36,727 nucleotides of DNA, taken from positions 1 to 36,727 of the forward strand of contig JANWWP010000019.1 in NCBI GenBank assembly GCA_025055575.1, read 5' to 3'. The notes under the pieces are model-generated. The model had not been told where the DNA came from. It did no database searches and saw nothing but the letters and a program-made list of their open reading frames with translations. Each line of letters starts with the position of its first letter. Position 1 is the first letter of the stretch. Made by a program: the position numbers and the translations under genes. Of this stretch, positions 22,052-31,248 are shown one piece after another. The stretch comes from Flavobacteriales bacterium. Its GTDB lineage: Bacteria > Bacteroidota > Bacteroidia > CAIKAF01.

Positions 22052-24409
22052 ATGAAATTAAGCCTTTGGCCTCGTCTAATATCTTATTTTTTGGCCTTGC
22101 CGGTGCTTTGTGCGCAAAAACCTGCGGGTGAATTAAGGGGTACAGTGCGCGATGCAGAGTCCGGAGAGACCCTGCCTGGCGTGGCTATTTTATTTGGAAA
22201 AACAGGCCTCATCACCGACCTCACCGGAAAGTTTATTTTCAAAGCGGAACCGGGCCATCACACTTTGAAGTTTCGTTTCATGGGATATGAAACCCTAACC
22301 CGGACGGTACGTCTGGAGGCCGGAAAGGCAGACACGCTTACTATTTTTCTAAAACCATCCAGTCAAAACCTTAATTTGGTGGTCGTGACGGGCAGCCTGT
22401 ATGAAAAAAACGTCACACAGGAAACCGTGAGTATGGAAGTGGTGAGTGCCAAACAAATTGCTAATACCAATTCCAATGATATAACAGAAGCCGTGAGCCG
22501 AACCTCTGGAATTTTAATTCAGGACAATCAGATTTCCATCCGCGGTGGGAGTTCTTACTCGTATGGCACAGGCGCACGGACGGCCGTGATCGTGGATGGA
22601 TTGGGGTTCACCAGTGCAGACCTGGGGGATATACAGTCCAAATTCGCACCCGTCGAAAACATCCGTCAGGTGGAGGTGATTAAAGGGGCTTCATCCGTGG
22701 CCTACGGTTCCGCCGCCATGAACGGGGTGGTGAACATCATCACCGACTGGCCTTCCAATGAAAAAGGAGAGACGGTGGTATCGCTGAACAGTGGAATGTA
22801 CAGCAATCCTCCTGCCGGGTACCTGCGCTGGTGGGAAGGCGCCCCGCCTTTTTTTACCATGTTAAACGTGAATCATGGACGGCGCCAGGGACGCTTGAGT
22901 TATAGCGCCGGAGGCAACCTGACACAATTGAACAATTATTTACAGAAGGCCAACGAATTCCGCGTGCGGGGCTATTTCAAAACCCGTTTCACAGGGCGGC
23001 GCAATGCGGGCCTTCAATATGGCCTCAACGGCACGGTGATGCACGAAGCCAGCGACCGGTTCTTTATTTCCAGCGACATGGATTCCAACATGTTTTTCAG
23101 GGCCGAGGGATCCAATGATAAATATTGGCGTTGGGCTGTGGATCCGTATTTCACGTATGCCCATCCCCGGGGGCATCATATCCGTCTCTATGGCCGATGG
23201 CTGAGTATTTTTAGGCAGGGCAACGGGACAGACCCCAACGCCCTGAGCCAATCCTTTGCATTCGACACCCGTTATCAGAAAAGGATATGGGGAGAGCGCC
23301 TTGTGCTATCCACGGGAATTCCATTTTCTTTCAGTTTGAATCGTTCTAACCTTTATCCCGGCACGCGCCTGGCCTATGCAGCGGCGGGGTTTTTTCAGGT
23401 GGAGGGACAACCCCTGCGATGGCTGAGTCTAATTGGGGGGGTGCGGTATGAATTTAACAAAATAGATAAATACTTTTCAGCCACTGATCCAATTTTTAGA
23501 ACCGGCCTGAACGTCGCTTTTAGCAAGACGACCTTTATGAGGGCTTCCTGGGGGCAGGCCTATCGGTTGCCCACGATAGGCGAGCGTTTTCTACAGCAGG
23601 AATTCACACAAAGCATTTTCGTTTTCCCAAATCCCGACCTGAAAACGGAAAAAGCCTGGAGCGCAGAATGGGGCTTCATGCAGGCCTTTAACATCAGCCG
23701 TTGGAAAAGCCTCCTAGATGTTGCCGTGTTTTGGCAGGAGTACAAAAATTTTGTGGAATACCGGGTGGGCCTGTATTCTAATAAGGATGAATTTGGAAAT
23801 CCTATTTTCCCCGGCCAGGGCGCCTATGCTTTCGGCCTTCGGCCATTCAATGTGGACAACGCCCGCATTGCCGGTTTCGAAGGCACCTTAAGGGCCGACG
23901 GGCGGCTGGGGCCCGTGCAAGTGACGGTGCAGGGGGGGTACATGTACCATTGGCCAGGCAATCTGGATTCTTCGTCAGCCGGTCGAAGCACCGGAGCTTT
24001 TGTCCGGGATGCTTTCAAATATTGGGGCCAAAGGGTAAGGGATGAGGAAACGATCAATGCCCTGCTTCTTTTCCGATCCCGCCATCTGGTGCGGGGGGAT
24101 GTGGAGGCGGAGTACAAAAAGTTTTCCTTAGGGGGTGCATTTTATTACACGAGCCTCCCCGAAAAAGTGCCGACGCTTTTCTTACTCGCCCTGGGCGTGA
24201 TTGACGGAGGGCGCAAAACGTTTGAAAGATATTTGCAAAAACATATTAACGGGGATTTCACTTTTGATTTGCGCTGTGGATACGAAATATCCGAAAAAGT
24301 TCGGGTAGGTTTTATTGTCAAAAATGTCCTGAATCGAGTGTATTGTCTCAGACCTGGCCGGCCAGAGCCCCTGAGGAATTTTACGGTCCAGCTGCGTTTG
24401 CGTTTGTAA
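22052..24409 (+). CDS. TonB-dependent outer-membrane receptor
   Basis: A 785-residue receptor for active import across the outer membrane. Residues 1-21 form a signal peptide (ending LCAQ), residues about 26-100 a carboxypeptidase-regulatory-like beta-sandwich (GTVRDAESGETLPGV), then the plug domain (about 105-230, with the IRGG and VEVIKGASSVAYGS motifs) and a 22-strand barrel to the end. The N-terminal sandwich is typical of Bacteroidota. No SusD-like gene follows, so it is more like siderophore, vitamin or metal receptors than glycan receptors. The substrate cannot be told. The barrel has two runs of seven G residues (23435-23441, 23932-23938) that keep frame. Confidence 0.93.
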   Translation: MKLSLWPRLISYFLALPVLCAQKPAGELRGTVRDAESGETLPGVAILFGKTGLITDLTGKFIFKAEPGHHTLKFRFMGYETLTRTVRLEAGKADTLTIFLKPSSQNLNLVVVTGSLYEKNVTQETVSMEVVSAKQIANTNSNDITEAVSRTSGILIQDNQISIRGGSSYSYGTGARTAVIVDGLGFTSADLGDIQSKFAPVENIRQVEVIKGASSVAYGSAAMNGVVNIITDWPSNEKGETVVSLNSGMYSNPPAGYLRWWEGAPPFFTMLNVNHGRRQGRLSYSAGGNLTQLNNYLQKANEFRVRGYFKTRFTGRRNAGLQYGLNGTVMHEASDRFFISSDMDSNMFFRAEGSNDKYWRWAVDPYFTYAHPRGHHIRLYGRWLSIFRQGNGTDPNALSQSFAFDTRYQKRIWGERLVLSTGIPFSFSLNRSNLYPGTRLAYAAAGFFQVEGQPLRWLSLIGGVRYEFNKIDKYFSATDPIFRTGLNVAFSKTTFMRASWGQAYRLPTIGERFLQQEFTQSIFVFPNPDLKTEKAWSAEWGFMQAFNISRWKSLLDVAVFWQEYKNFVEYRVGLYSNKDEFGNPIFPGQGAYAFGLRPFNVDNARIAGFEGTLRADGRLGPVQVTVQGGYMYHWPGNLDSSSAGRSTGAFVRDAFKYWGQRVRDEETINALLLFRSRHLVRGDVEAEYKKFSLGGAFYYTSLPEKVPTLFLLALGVIDGGRKTFERYLQKHINGDFTFDLRCGYEISEKVRVGFIVKNVLNRVYCLRPGRPEPLRNFTVQLRLRL

Positions 24410-24415
24410 AATGTT

Positions 24416-25381
24416 TTAGTTTCTCAACATGTAAATAAAGTCGCGCAGACGTTGCAAACGGTGGGGGGTCTTGAGCCAAGACTTCCACATCAGCTTTCGG
24501 GCAAAGGCTTTCCGACCTTCATTAAAATAACGGCGGCCTAAGCGTTCAAAAAATAATCCGGGGTCCTGCAGATAGGGCGCTTCCAACTCTTCCACAATCT
24601 GGCGGATTTCTTTGGGGTCGTTGCGCTCGAGATAATCGGTTCCGCTGCGCTGGCGCTCTTCGATGGCTTTTTTTACCATAGCGCCGCTGATAAATTTTCG
24701 GTGGGAGTCGCTCAGATTGCCCCCCACACTGGAAGGGTTGTAACGGTAATAATACAAGACGTCAGGTACATTGGCGATTCCGGAACATTCAGCCACGCGG
24801 TAAGCCCAGTATAAATCTTCGGCGCCGATGCGGTCAAATGCCATGTGATACCCTCCTATTTTGTCCACCACAGCGCGGCGCACCATGAGAGCGGAGCCAA
24901 TAAAATCAAACTTTTCCGGCATCCTTTGGAGAATTTTTTCCGGCTCCGTCTCAAACTGGGAGGTGAAGAGTATTTGGCCTGCCTCGTTTACCCGCGCGTA
25001 ATTGCTACCCACGGCCCCCCAGCCGGGATTTTTCTCAAGAGCTGTTAAAAGCTTGTCCAGTCTTTCCGGTGCACTCCAGTCGTCCGCATCCTGAAACGTG
25101 ATATAGTCCCCTTTGGCCAATCCCAAAAGTCGGTTCCAAGTCTTCAGATACCCTTGGTTCACATCCTGATGAAAGGTGCGGATTCTTTTGTCTTGCACCG
25201 CGTAATCATTCAGAATACGGCGTGTGGAATCCCAGGACCCGTCGTCTGCAGCGAGCAATTCCCAATGAGGGTAGGTTTGAGCTACAATGGAGTCTAAAGC
25301 CTTAGCTACAAATTTTTCACAATTGTAGGCGGGCATCAGGATGCTCACCAGGGGCTTTGGGGTAGAGGAAGAATGCAACAT
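24416..25381 (-). CDS. family 2 glycosyltransferase
   Basis: A 321-residue GT-A fold glycosyltransferase that should add a sugar from a nucleotide sugar to a lipid or polysaccharide acceptor. The N-terminal region holds VSILMPAYNCEKF, the nucleotide-binding aspartates ADDGS (45-49) and the metal-binding DADD (98-101). A C-terminal region with several aromatic and basic residues probably binds the acceptor. It has no membrane segment. The gene is convergent with the TonB receptor (6-bp gap) and divergent from der. A matching -7 box lies 13 bp upstream. Confidence 0.9.
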   Translation of the reverse strand: MLHSSSTPKPLVSILMPAYNCEKFVAKALDSIVAQTYPHWELLAADDGSWDSTRRILNDYAVQDKRIRTFHQDVNQGYLKTWNRLLGLAKGDYITFQDADDWSAPERLDKLLTALEKNPGWGAVGSNYARVNEAGQILFTSQFETEPEKILQRMPEKFDFIGSALMVRRAVVDKIGGYHMAFDRIGAEDLYWAYRVAECSGIANVPDVLYYYRYNPSSVGGNLSDSHRKFISGAMVKKAIEERQRSGTDYLERNDPKEIRQIVEELEAPYLQDPGLFFERLGRRYFNEGRKAFARKLMWKSWLKTPHRLQRLRDFIYMLRN

Positions 25382-25393
25382 TCAACGACCCCG

Positions 25394-25401
25394 CAAAATT
25401 A
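25394..25401 (-). promoter_or_regulatory. -7 promoter box for the glycosyltransferase
   Basis: Minus-strand TAATTTTG is an exact TAnnTTTG match, 13 nt before the ATG at 25381. No clear -33 box is visible, so this is a consensus match only. Confidence 0.4.
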
Positions 25402-25470
25402 AAGGCCGAAAGCACGGTATCGGGTTAGGCCTTTTGCGTGATGTAGCGGCCCGTTTTGTTTTTTTGCGGC

Positions 25471-26781
25471 ATGCCGTCGCGTCTGGTTTCTATCGTAGGG
25501 AGGCCTAATGTCGGAAAATCCACCTTATTTAATCGTCTCACAGAAAGCCGATCGGCAATTACCGACGCTTCCGCCGGCACCACCCGCGACCGCCACTATG
25601 GCTCTGTCCTTTGGAATGGGCGTTCGTTCACGGTGATAGATACGGGGGGGTACGTCAGTGGTTCGGAAGATGTTTTTGAAAGTCAGATCAACCGGCAGGT
25701 GCGCGAAGCCGTCAAGCAGAGCGCTGTCGTCCTTTTTGTTGTGGACGCAGCCGCGGGACTGAATCCCCTGGATGAAGCGGTGGCCGATATGCTCCGTACC
25801 GAGGGGCGGCCAGTGATTGTGGTGGCCAACAAAGCCGATGATTATCGCACCCTCCAGTCCAGCGCAGAATTTTATGCTTTGGGTTTCGATAAAATATTTT
25901 CAGTGGCGGCTATCAGTGGAAGTGGCACGGGCGATCTTTTGGATTATTTGGTGGACCTTCTGGGGGCTGAGGAGGCGGAACCGCCTACCGAGTTTCCTCG
26001 GATCACAGTGGTAGGGAGGCCCAATGTGGGCAAGTCCTCCATAGTAAATGCCCTTTTGGGTGAAGAAAAGCATATCGTGACGCCGGTGGCTGGTACCACG
26101 CGCGACAGTATTGACAGCCATTTCCGGGGCTTTGGCATGGACTTTATCCTCGTGGATACGGCCGGCCTAAGGAAAAAAGGCCGGGCCATGGAGGATATTG
26201 AGTTTTACAGTGTGCTGCGCACCATCCAAAGCATAGAACGGAGCGATGTGTGCCTGTTGGTAACGGACGCCCGGGAGGAGTTTGGACAGCAGGAGCTCAA
26301 CATTTTGCGCCTATTGGAAAAAAATCACAAAGGGGTGGTGATTTTGGTGAACAAATGGGATTTGGTGGAAAAAGACACCCGCACCACCGACCTCTACCGG
26401 CGGCAAATTCTAGGCCGCACGGCGCCCTTCACGGATATACCGGTGGTATTCACGAGCGCCGTCCGGCGCCAGCGCCTCCTTAAGGCCTTTGAGGAAGCCC
26501 TTGCCGTGTATAACAGGCGTCAGCAAAAATTTAAAACCTCGGAACTGAACGCCACACTGCTACCCATCATTGAGGAAAATCCTCCGCCGGCCATCAAAGG
26601 AAAATATATCCGAATCAAATACATCACCCAACTGGCCACACCTTACCCGTCTTTTGCATTCTTCTGCAATCTTCCGCAATACGTCCGGGAGCCTTACAAA
26701 CGTTTTCTGGAAAACAAAATGCGGGAGTTATTTGATTTCCATGGGGTGCCTATTGAGCTATTTTTCAGGGCAAAATCCTGA
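25471..26781 (+). CDS. der: ribosome-assembly GTPase Der (EngA)
   Basis: A 436-residue GTPase with two tandem G domains followed by a KH-like domain, needed for assembly of the 50S ribosomal subunit. The first P-loop is GRPNVGKST at 10-18, the second GRPNVGKSS near 187-195; each G domain has its DTxG and NKxD motifs (NKAD, NKWD). The C-terminal KH domain covers about 350-436. I use the ATG at 25471; a longer frame from TTG at 25456 adds five residues. Length and all motifs are normal. The AT-rich gene at 26802 begins 20 bp after its stop. Confidence 0.97.
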   Translation: MPSRLVSIVGRPNVGKSTLFNRLTESRSAITDASAGTTRDRHYGSVLWNGRSFTVIDTGGYVSGSEDVFESQINRQVREAVKQSAVVLFVVDAAAGLNPLDEAVADMLRTEGRPVIVVANKADDYRTLQSSAEFYALGFDKIFSVAAISGSGTGDLLDYLVDLLGAEEAEPPTEFPRITVVGRPNVGKSSIVNALLGEEKHIVTPVAGTTRDSIDSHFRGFGMDFILVDTAGLRKKGRAMEDIEFYSVLRTIQSIERSDVCLLVTDAREEFGQQELNILRLLEKNHKGVVILVNKWDLVEKDTRTTDLYRRQILGRTAPFTDIPVVFTSAVRRQRLLKAFEEALAVYNRRQQKFKTSELNATLLPIIEENPPPAIKGKYIRIKYITQLATPYPSFAFFCNLPQYVREPYKRFLENKMRELFDFHGVPIELFFRAKS

Positions 26782-26801
26782 TATTTTAATATTTTAGTCA
26801 T

Positions 26802-27584
26802 ATGGGAAACGGAGACTTAATAGAACAACTTATTAAAGCATTGTATTATAAAAAGAGAGAAGATTTGGCTTATCTGTTGAGAAATTCTTCTTACGATATT
26901 GATATTTCAAATTCTTATGGTAGTTACCGGTATTCCAAATTAAGTGAATTAAGAATATTTTGTCATCCTGATAATTATAAAAAATTAAAAAATATTAATA
27001 GCTCTGATAGGGATTTGATTTTGGATTCAATTAAATTGATAATTCCACCCACTGAAGGGGGTATAGAAATTTGTAATGTAGGGTTTTTCCCAGATTTTGG
27101 TTTTGTCAATACTTTGAATATAGAAACAAAAAATTTGAAAAAAAATCCATATGGATTTATTCAAGATCTTTCTTTAAAATGTGATAGTAAAATTCGGGAA
27201 AAAGATTATGAAAGTGCTGTTACACTTGCTAGAATTTTGATTGAGACAGTTTTTGTTTATATAATAGAAGTTGATACTAATAATAAGTATAAAAGTGATG
27301 GAAATATCATGAAAATGTTTAAAGATGTTTTCTCAATTATAGATTCTAATTCAGGCTCGCAATTAAGTAAATTTTCTAAGGAAATTTTGTCCGGAGTGGT
27401 AAGTATTATTAATGGAATTTCTGCAATTAGAAATACCTATGGCGAGTCTCATGGAAAGGGTCCACTTCAAATTCATCAAAAAATTGATGAATCGAATGCA
27501 ATACTGGTTGTAAACCTAGCAAAATCAATTTCTGAATATTTTATTTCAAAATTTCAGAAAAAAATATCTCCTAATAGTAAATGA
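26802..27584 (+). CDS. Abi_C-type abortive-infection protein with HEPN-like motif
   Basis: A 260-residue protein, probably an anti-phage abortive-infection factor. The C-terminal half (about 135-250) matches the Abi_C pattern: the ESAVTLARILIET helix, the conserved RNTYGESHGKG with Arg210, Asn211 and His217, and the helix VVNLAKSISEYF. The spacing Arg-x6-His fits the Rx4-6H motif of HEPN ribonucleases, so RNA cleavage on infection is a reasonable guess. The N-terminal region (residues 24-100) resembles the sensor-like part seen in such proteins. The gene is much more AT-rich than its neighbours (27% GC in 26821-26880, 50% in a der sample), uses Lys AAA and Ile ATT heavily, and seems acquired. 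It sits 20 bp after der, in the same direction, without its own visible promoter. Confidence 0.75.
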   Translation: MGNGDLIEQLIKALYYKKREDLAYLLRNSSYDIDISNSYGSYRYSKLSELRIFCHPDNYKKLKNINSSDRDLILDSIKLIIPPTEGGIEICNVGFFPDFGFVNTLNIETKNLKKNPYGFIQDLSLKCDSKIREKDYESAVTLARILIETVFVYIIEVDTNNKYKSDGNIMKMFKDVFSIIDSNSGSQLSKFSKEILSGVVSIINGISAIRNTYGESHGKGPLQIHQKIDESNAILVVNLAKSISEYFISKFQKKISPNSK

Positions 27585-27623
27585 TAAAAATGAATTAAGT
27601 TTAAAGTAATAAAATTTTCGAAT

Positions 27624-29621
27624 TTATACTCCTTCGCTTTTTCTCGGGTCTCCTAAATGTTGTTTTAAGAAGCGCTCCATGGCTCGGTAGAAATCGAAGC
27701 GGTTTTCTTCGTTGCTGAAGCCGTGGCCTTCGTTGTCTTTCACCATGTATTCCACTTCAATGCCCCGCTTGCGTAAGGCTTCCACCATCTGGTCGCTTTC
27801 GGCCTTGTTCACTCGTGGATCGTTCGCGCCCTGGGCAATGAAAAGAGGCCGCACAATTTTATCAGCGTGCAGCACCGGAGAAGCGGCCGCCAGGAGAGCG
27901 CTGTCTTTTCGGGGGTCGCCCACCATTTCGTACATCATTTCAAGGTAAGGCTTCCAGTAGGGTGGAATCGTGTTCATAAAAGTGAACAAGTTGCTCACCC
28001 CCACATAATCCACGCCGCAGGCGTAGAGCGTGGGTGTGAAAGTGAGCCCTGCCAGGGTGGCATAACCGCCATAGCTGCCCCCGTAGATGGCGATGCGGCT
28101 GCTGTCTGCTATGCCCTCTTTCACTAAAAAGCGCACGCCGTCTGTGATATCATCCTGCATGGTGCGCCCCCACTGTTTGAAAGAAATTTCCCAGAAATTC
28201 CGCCCAAAGCCCACCGAGCCGCGGAAGTTCATCTGAAAAACGGCAAATCCCCGGTTGGCCAAAAACTGAGCTTCTGGATCATAGCCCCACACATCGCGGG
28301 CCCAGGGCCCTCCGTGCGGAATCACCACGGTGGGCAGATTTTTTCCATCAGAACCCACGGGCAGGGTCAGGTAGCCTTCGATGGTGAGCCCGTCGCGCGC
28401 GGTGTATTTTACGGGTTTCATGGGCGCCAGGTGCTCTTCTTTGAGCCAGGGCCGGCTTTCGGCCAGAAATTCCAGTTTCCCGGTGGCGCGGTCATACAGG
28501 TAGTATTTCCCGGGATTCCTGTCGCTGTAGGCGACCACAATAAATTTATTTTCTTCTTTATTATGAGATGTAAAGGAAATTTCATAATCCGGCAAGCTCA
28601 CCTGCACTTGTTTGTACATGGCCTCAAAATCCGGATCAAAAAAATGGATCTCCGTTTTTTGCCAGCCCGTGTAAGTGGTGGCCACCAATTTTTTCTCCTT
28701 TCGGGAATAGGAGGCGCCGTTGAGGTCGTAGGTGTCATTTTCGTAAAGCTTTTCCACTTCTTTTTTGTTGTTTAAGTCAAACACCACCAATGCCGTTTTG
28801 TCCCTTCCTAAATTGGAAAGCGCGTAAATGTTTTTGTTGTCGAATGTGAAAAACTGAGGAGATAGAGTTTCCTTAAAAGAAATGGTAATCACCTCCTTAA
28901 AAGGGCTTTTTTCATTGGGTCGGTGCAGAAGCGTGGTATTGACGCCATCGGTTTTGATGGCTAGGCGCAGCTTACCATCGTGATCGGTCATCCAGTCTGT
29001 AATGTCGCCAGGATTTTGAAACAATAGGTCCATTTTGCCGTTGCGAATATGGATGCGATAAGGATCAAACACTTGGGGATCGCGCTTGTTAAGACCGATG
29101 ATCATGTGGTCGGGGTCATCCTCCAGGTCGTCAATGATGGTGGTGAGAACTTTTGGAAAAGGCGTCAGGGGCAGAACATCCTGGCCCGACACATTGCATG
29201 AAAACAGTTGAAAGTTTTCGTCTCCGCCAATATCCTGCAAGTAGAGGATGCGGTCGCTTTTCCAGAAATAGGAACGGATGTCCCGGACGGTATCGTGAGT
29301 GATGCGTTGGGGTTTCCCGGTGCCTATTTCTTCTACGAAAATATTGAGCCGGTTTTTCCAGGGTGCCAAGTATGAAATATAGCGCCCGTCGGGCGAAATT
29401 TTGAAAGATGTTTTTTCCGGATTTTTAAAAAAATCCTCCAAAGGAATGAATGGTGCCATAGAATTAGAATCTGAAGATTTTCCCCCACCCCCGCAAGCCC
29501 AAGCGCCCATCAGAAGCGCCCAGGCCAGGGTCAATTTTACGGAGGGAATGGAAAAAAAACAAACAGTCTTAAAGCGGGCGTTTTTCCACCAGCATGAGGA
29601 AATAGTTGGGATTGTATTCAT
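27624..29621 (-). CDS. S9-family prolyl oligopeptidase, exported
   Basis: A 665-residue serine peptidase that cleaves peptides, often after proline or at dipeptides. The N-terminal half is a beta-propeller (about 60-390) and the C-terminal half an alpha/beta-hydrolase with Ser516 (GGSYGGYA), Asp601 (GANDPRV) and His633 (NEGHGF). A lipoprotein-type signal with GAWAC (Cys43) comes before a Gly/Ser linker. The ATG at 29621 overlaps the preceding glycosyltransferase by 53 bp and leaves an N-region of about 28 residues before the hydrophobic core; a start near the TTG at about 29534 is possible, so the N-terminus is uncertain. Confidence 0.9.
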   Translation of the reverse strand: MNTIPTISSCWWKNARFKTVCFFSIPSVKLTLAWALLMGAWACGGGGKSSDSNSMAPFIPLEDFFKNPEKTSFKISPDGRYISYLAPWKNRLNIFVEEIGTGKPQRITHDTVRDIRSYFWKSDRILYLQDIGGDENFQLFSCNVSGQDVLPLTPFPKVLTTIIDDLEDDPDHMIIGLNKRDPQVFDPYRIHIRNGKMDLLFQNPGDITDWMTDHDGKLRLAIKTDGVNTTLLHRPNEKSPFKEVITISFKETLSPQFFTFDNKNIYALSNLGRDKTALVVFDLNNKKEVEKLYENDTYDLNGASYSRKEKKLVATTYTGWQKTEIHFFDPDFEAMYKQVQVSLPDYEISFTSHNKEENKFIVVAYSDRNPGKYYLYDRATGKLEFLAESRPWLKEEHLAPMKPVKYTARDGLTIEGYLTLPVGSDGKNLPTVVIPHGGPWARDVWGYDPEAQFLANRGFAVFQMNFRGSVGFGRNFWEISFKQWGRTMQDDITDGVRFLVKEGIADSSRIAIYGGSYGGYATLAGLTFTPTLYACGVDYVGVSNLFTFMNTIPPYWKPYLEMMYEMVGDPRKDSALLAAASPVLHADKIVRPLFIAQGANDPRVNKAESDQMVEALRKRGIEVEYMVKDNEGHGFSNEENRFDFYRAMERFLKQHLGDPRKSEGV

Positions 29622-31248
29622 ACGCCTTTATGGGTTGGTATCGAAGTCGAATGGAATCCACGGAAAACACGCTAAAATACTGCCACATTATTATATTTTG
29701 AGCCATTTCAGGAGAAATTGTGTCGGGAGGATTCTGAACGGCTTCTCTTAGAGCAGATTGGGCGGGGGTGTTTTCGCCGGGAATCATATTGCAGACCACC
29801 CAGCGTGGTTTTTCGCGCAGAAAGTAGGCTAAGAATTCTTTTTCTGTATTTTTCTTGGCCTGGTCGCAGGCAGGATACCAAAAGCAATATTCGTAAGCCC
29901 AGGGATTGAATTTATTTCGGTAAAAAATGTGCGACGTGGTGGTGTCTCCAAGACCCAAAAAATCTATAAAATATACGTTTGGTGCCACCCAGGCCGTCAT
30001 TCCGGCATCGGTCACTACGGCTTTGTCTCCGGGCCTGGCCCGGGCCTGCATGATTTTTCCGGCATCCGCATGGCAGAGTTCCAATGCCTCCAAGACTTCG
30101 TTGTGGCCGCCAAAGGCGCGTGGATATTTTTGAAAATACCAAAACCCGATCCCCCCCAACAATCCTGCAAAAAGAAGACCTGGCGCCAGTCGGAAAAAAA
30201 GGCTTCCATGGAAATCTTCCACCACCTGCCTCAGAAAATCATACAAAAATTTTACGAAAACCCCGGCAGAAACCAGCATGGCCGGAGCCATGGGCAGCAG
30301 AAGCCGTTCCTCAGGCATCAGATCCCCGCCGCTGCGGGCGAAATGGAGCCCAAACAAAAGGCACCAGCCCGCCAAAAAAACTGGGAGGCCTCGTTCTTTT
30401 TCATCCCTCCATAAATATACCCAGCCCATCAGGGCAAAAACGGAATAAAAAATATTGAAGTTTTTTTGCCCGAATCCTTTTAATGCGTAATACCCGCGCT
30501 TCATCAGCCAGATTCCCCCGGCTTCTTTGGCATAGAAGGTGTTCGGAAAAGGAAGTCCGAAATAAGATAGCCTAAAAAGCAGCAATATCAAGTAAAGGGC
30601 GATGGGAAGGCCCAGTAAGGCTAGAAAGTATTGGGCCTGGCGCAAGCGGGCTTCGCTCAGCATAGCCAGGAAAGCCGCGGCCATTAGGATGGGCGCTTCA
30701 GGCCGGTTGAGCACCATAAAGGCAAAAGCCGGAGCGGCTTTCCAAAACGACCGGGGGGACGGCACTTCTATGGCTTGCAAAAACATCCAGGCGCCCCAGA
30801 TCACCGAAAAAATAAAGGCTTCCGTCTCCAAACCTGAGGTGATCCAAAGAACCCGGGGAGGATACGCGGCGAAAATGAGAGGGATCGCCAAAGCCCATAA
30901 AGGATGTTTCAGAATCCTGAATGCCGTCCGAAACAAAAACCATTGCGAACCCAATCCAAACATCAGGGATACCATTTTAAGGACTGTAAGGGGCGGCCCA
31001 TCGGCCCATAACGTGGCGATGCACAGCCATTGCCAGAAAAAACCTGTAAACGCCTCCACCCGGACTTCGGGATTGTACCCCAGGTTGCCATGGTCCAGAA
31101 AAATGCGGGCCACCCGCAGATAGATCAGGGCATCGTCCTGAACAAATCCCCTTAAAATCCAGCCTGCGTACGCCAAAATTGGAGCCGACAGCACAACGGC
31201 CAGCACAGCCCAGCGCCGTTCCATGGATTGCATACCAGCCGCCATCAT
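29569..31248 (-). CDS. polytopic membrane glycosyltransferase-like protein
   Basis: A 559-residue integral membrane protein with about eleven hydrophobic segments and the GT-C hallmark QDDALIY (Asp-Asp) in the first outer loop, like ArnT, mannosyltransferase or oligosaccharyltransferase relatives that use polyprenyl-phosphate sugars. The C-terminal region (about 400-559) is soluble, with MTAWVAPN and DFLGLGD motifs seen in many Bacteroidota GT-C proteins. I choose the ATG at 31248, which overlaps the murF stop as ATGA and is followed at once by a second ATG. The longer frame reads into murF. The acceptor is unknown. Confidence 0.8.
   Translation of the reverse strand: MMAAGMQSMERRWAVLAVVLSAPILAYAGWILRGFVQDDALIYLRVARIFLDHGNLGYNPEVRVEAFTGFFWQWLCIATLWADGPPLTVLKMVSLMFGLGSQWFLFRTAFRILKHPLWALAIPLIFAAYPPRVLWITSGLETEAFIFSVIWGAWMFLQAIEVPSPRSFWKAAPAFAFMVLNRPEAPILMAAAFLAMLSEARLRQAQYFLALLGLPIALYLILLLFRLSYFGLPFPNTFYAKEAGGIWLMKRGYYALKGFGQKNFNIFYSVFALMGWVYLWRDEKERGLPVFLAGWCLLFGLHFARSGGDLMPEERLLLPMAPAMLVSAGVFVKFLYDFLRQVVEDFHGSLFFRLAPGLLFAGLLGGIGFWYFQKYPRAFGGHNEVLEALELCHADAGKIMQARARPGDKAVVTDAGMTAWVAPNVYFIDFLGLGDTTTSHIFYRNKFNPWAYEYCFWYPACDQAKKNTEKEFLAYFLREKPRWVVCNMIPGENTPAQSALREAVQNPPDTISPEMAQNIIMWQYFSVFSVDSIRLRYQPIKAYEYNPNYFLMLVEKRPL

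Noticed and set aside
23435-23938. Two runs of seven G in the TonB receptor as phase-variation tracts
   Set aside because: Both keep the frame, seven bases is short for slippage, and a similar run occurs in the essential der gene (25644-25650).
29718-31123. Plus-strand frames opposite the membrane glycosyltransferase
   Set aside because: They are antisense shadows; the minus-strand product has membrane segments and the GT-C Asp-Asp motif.
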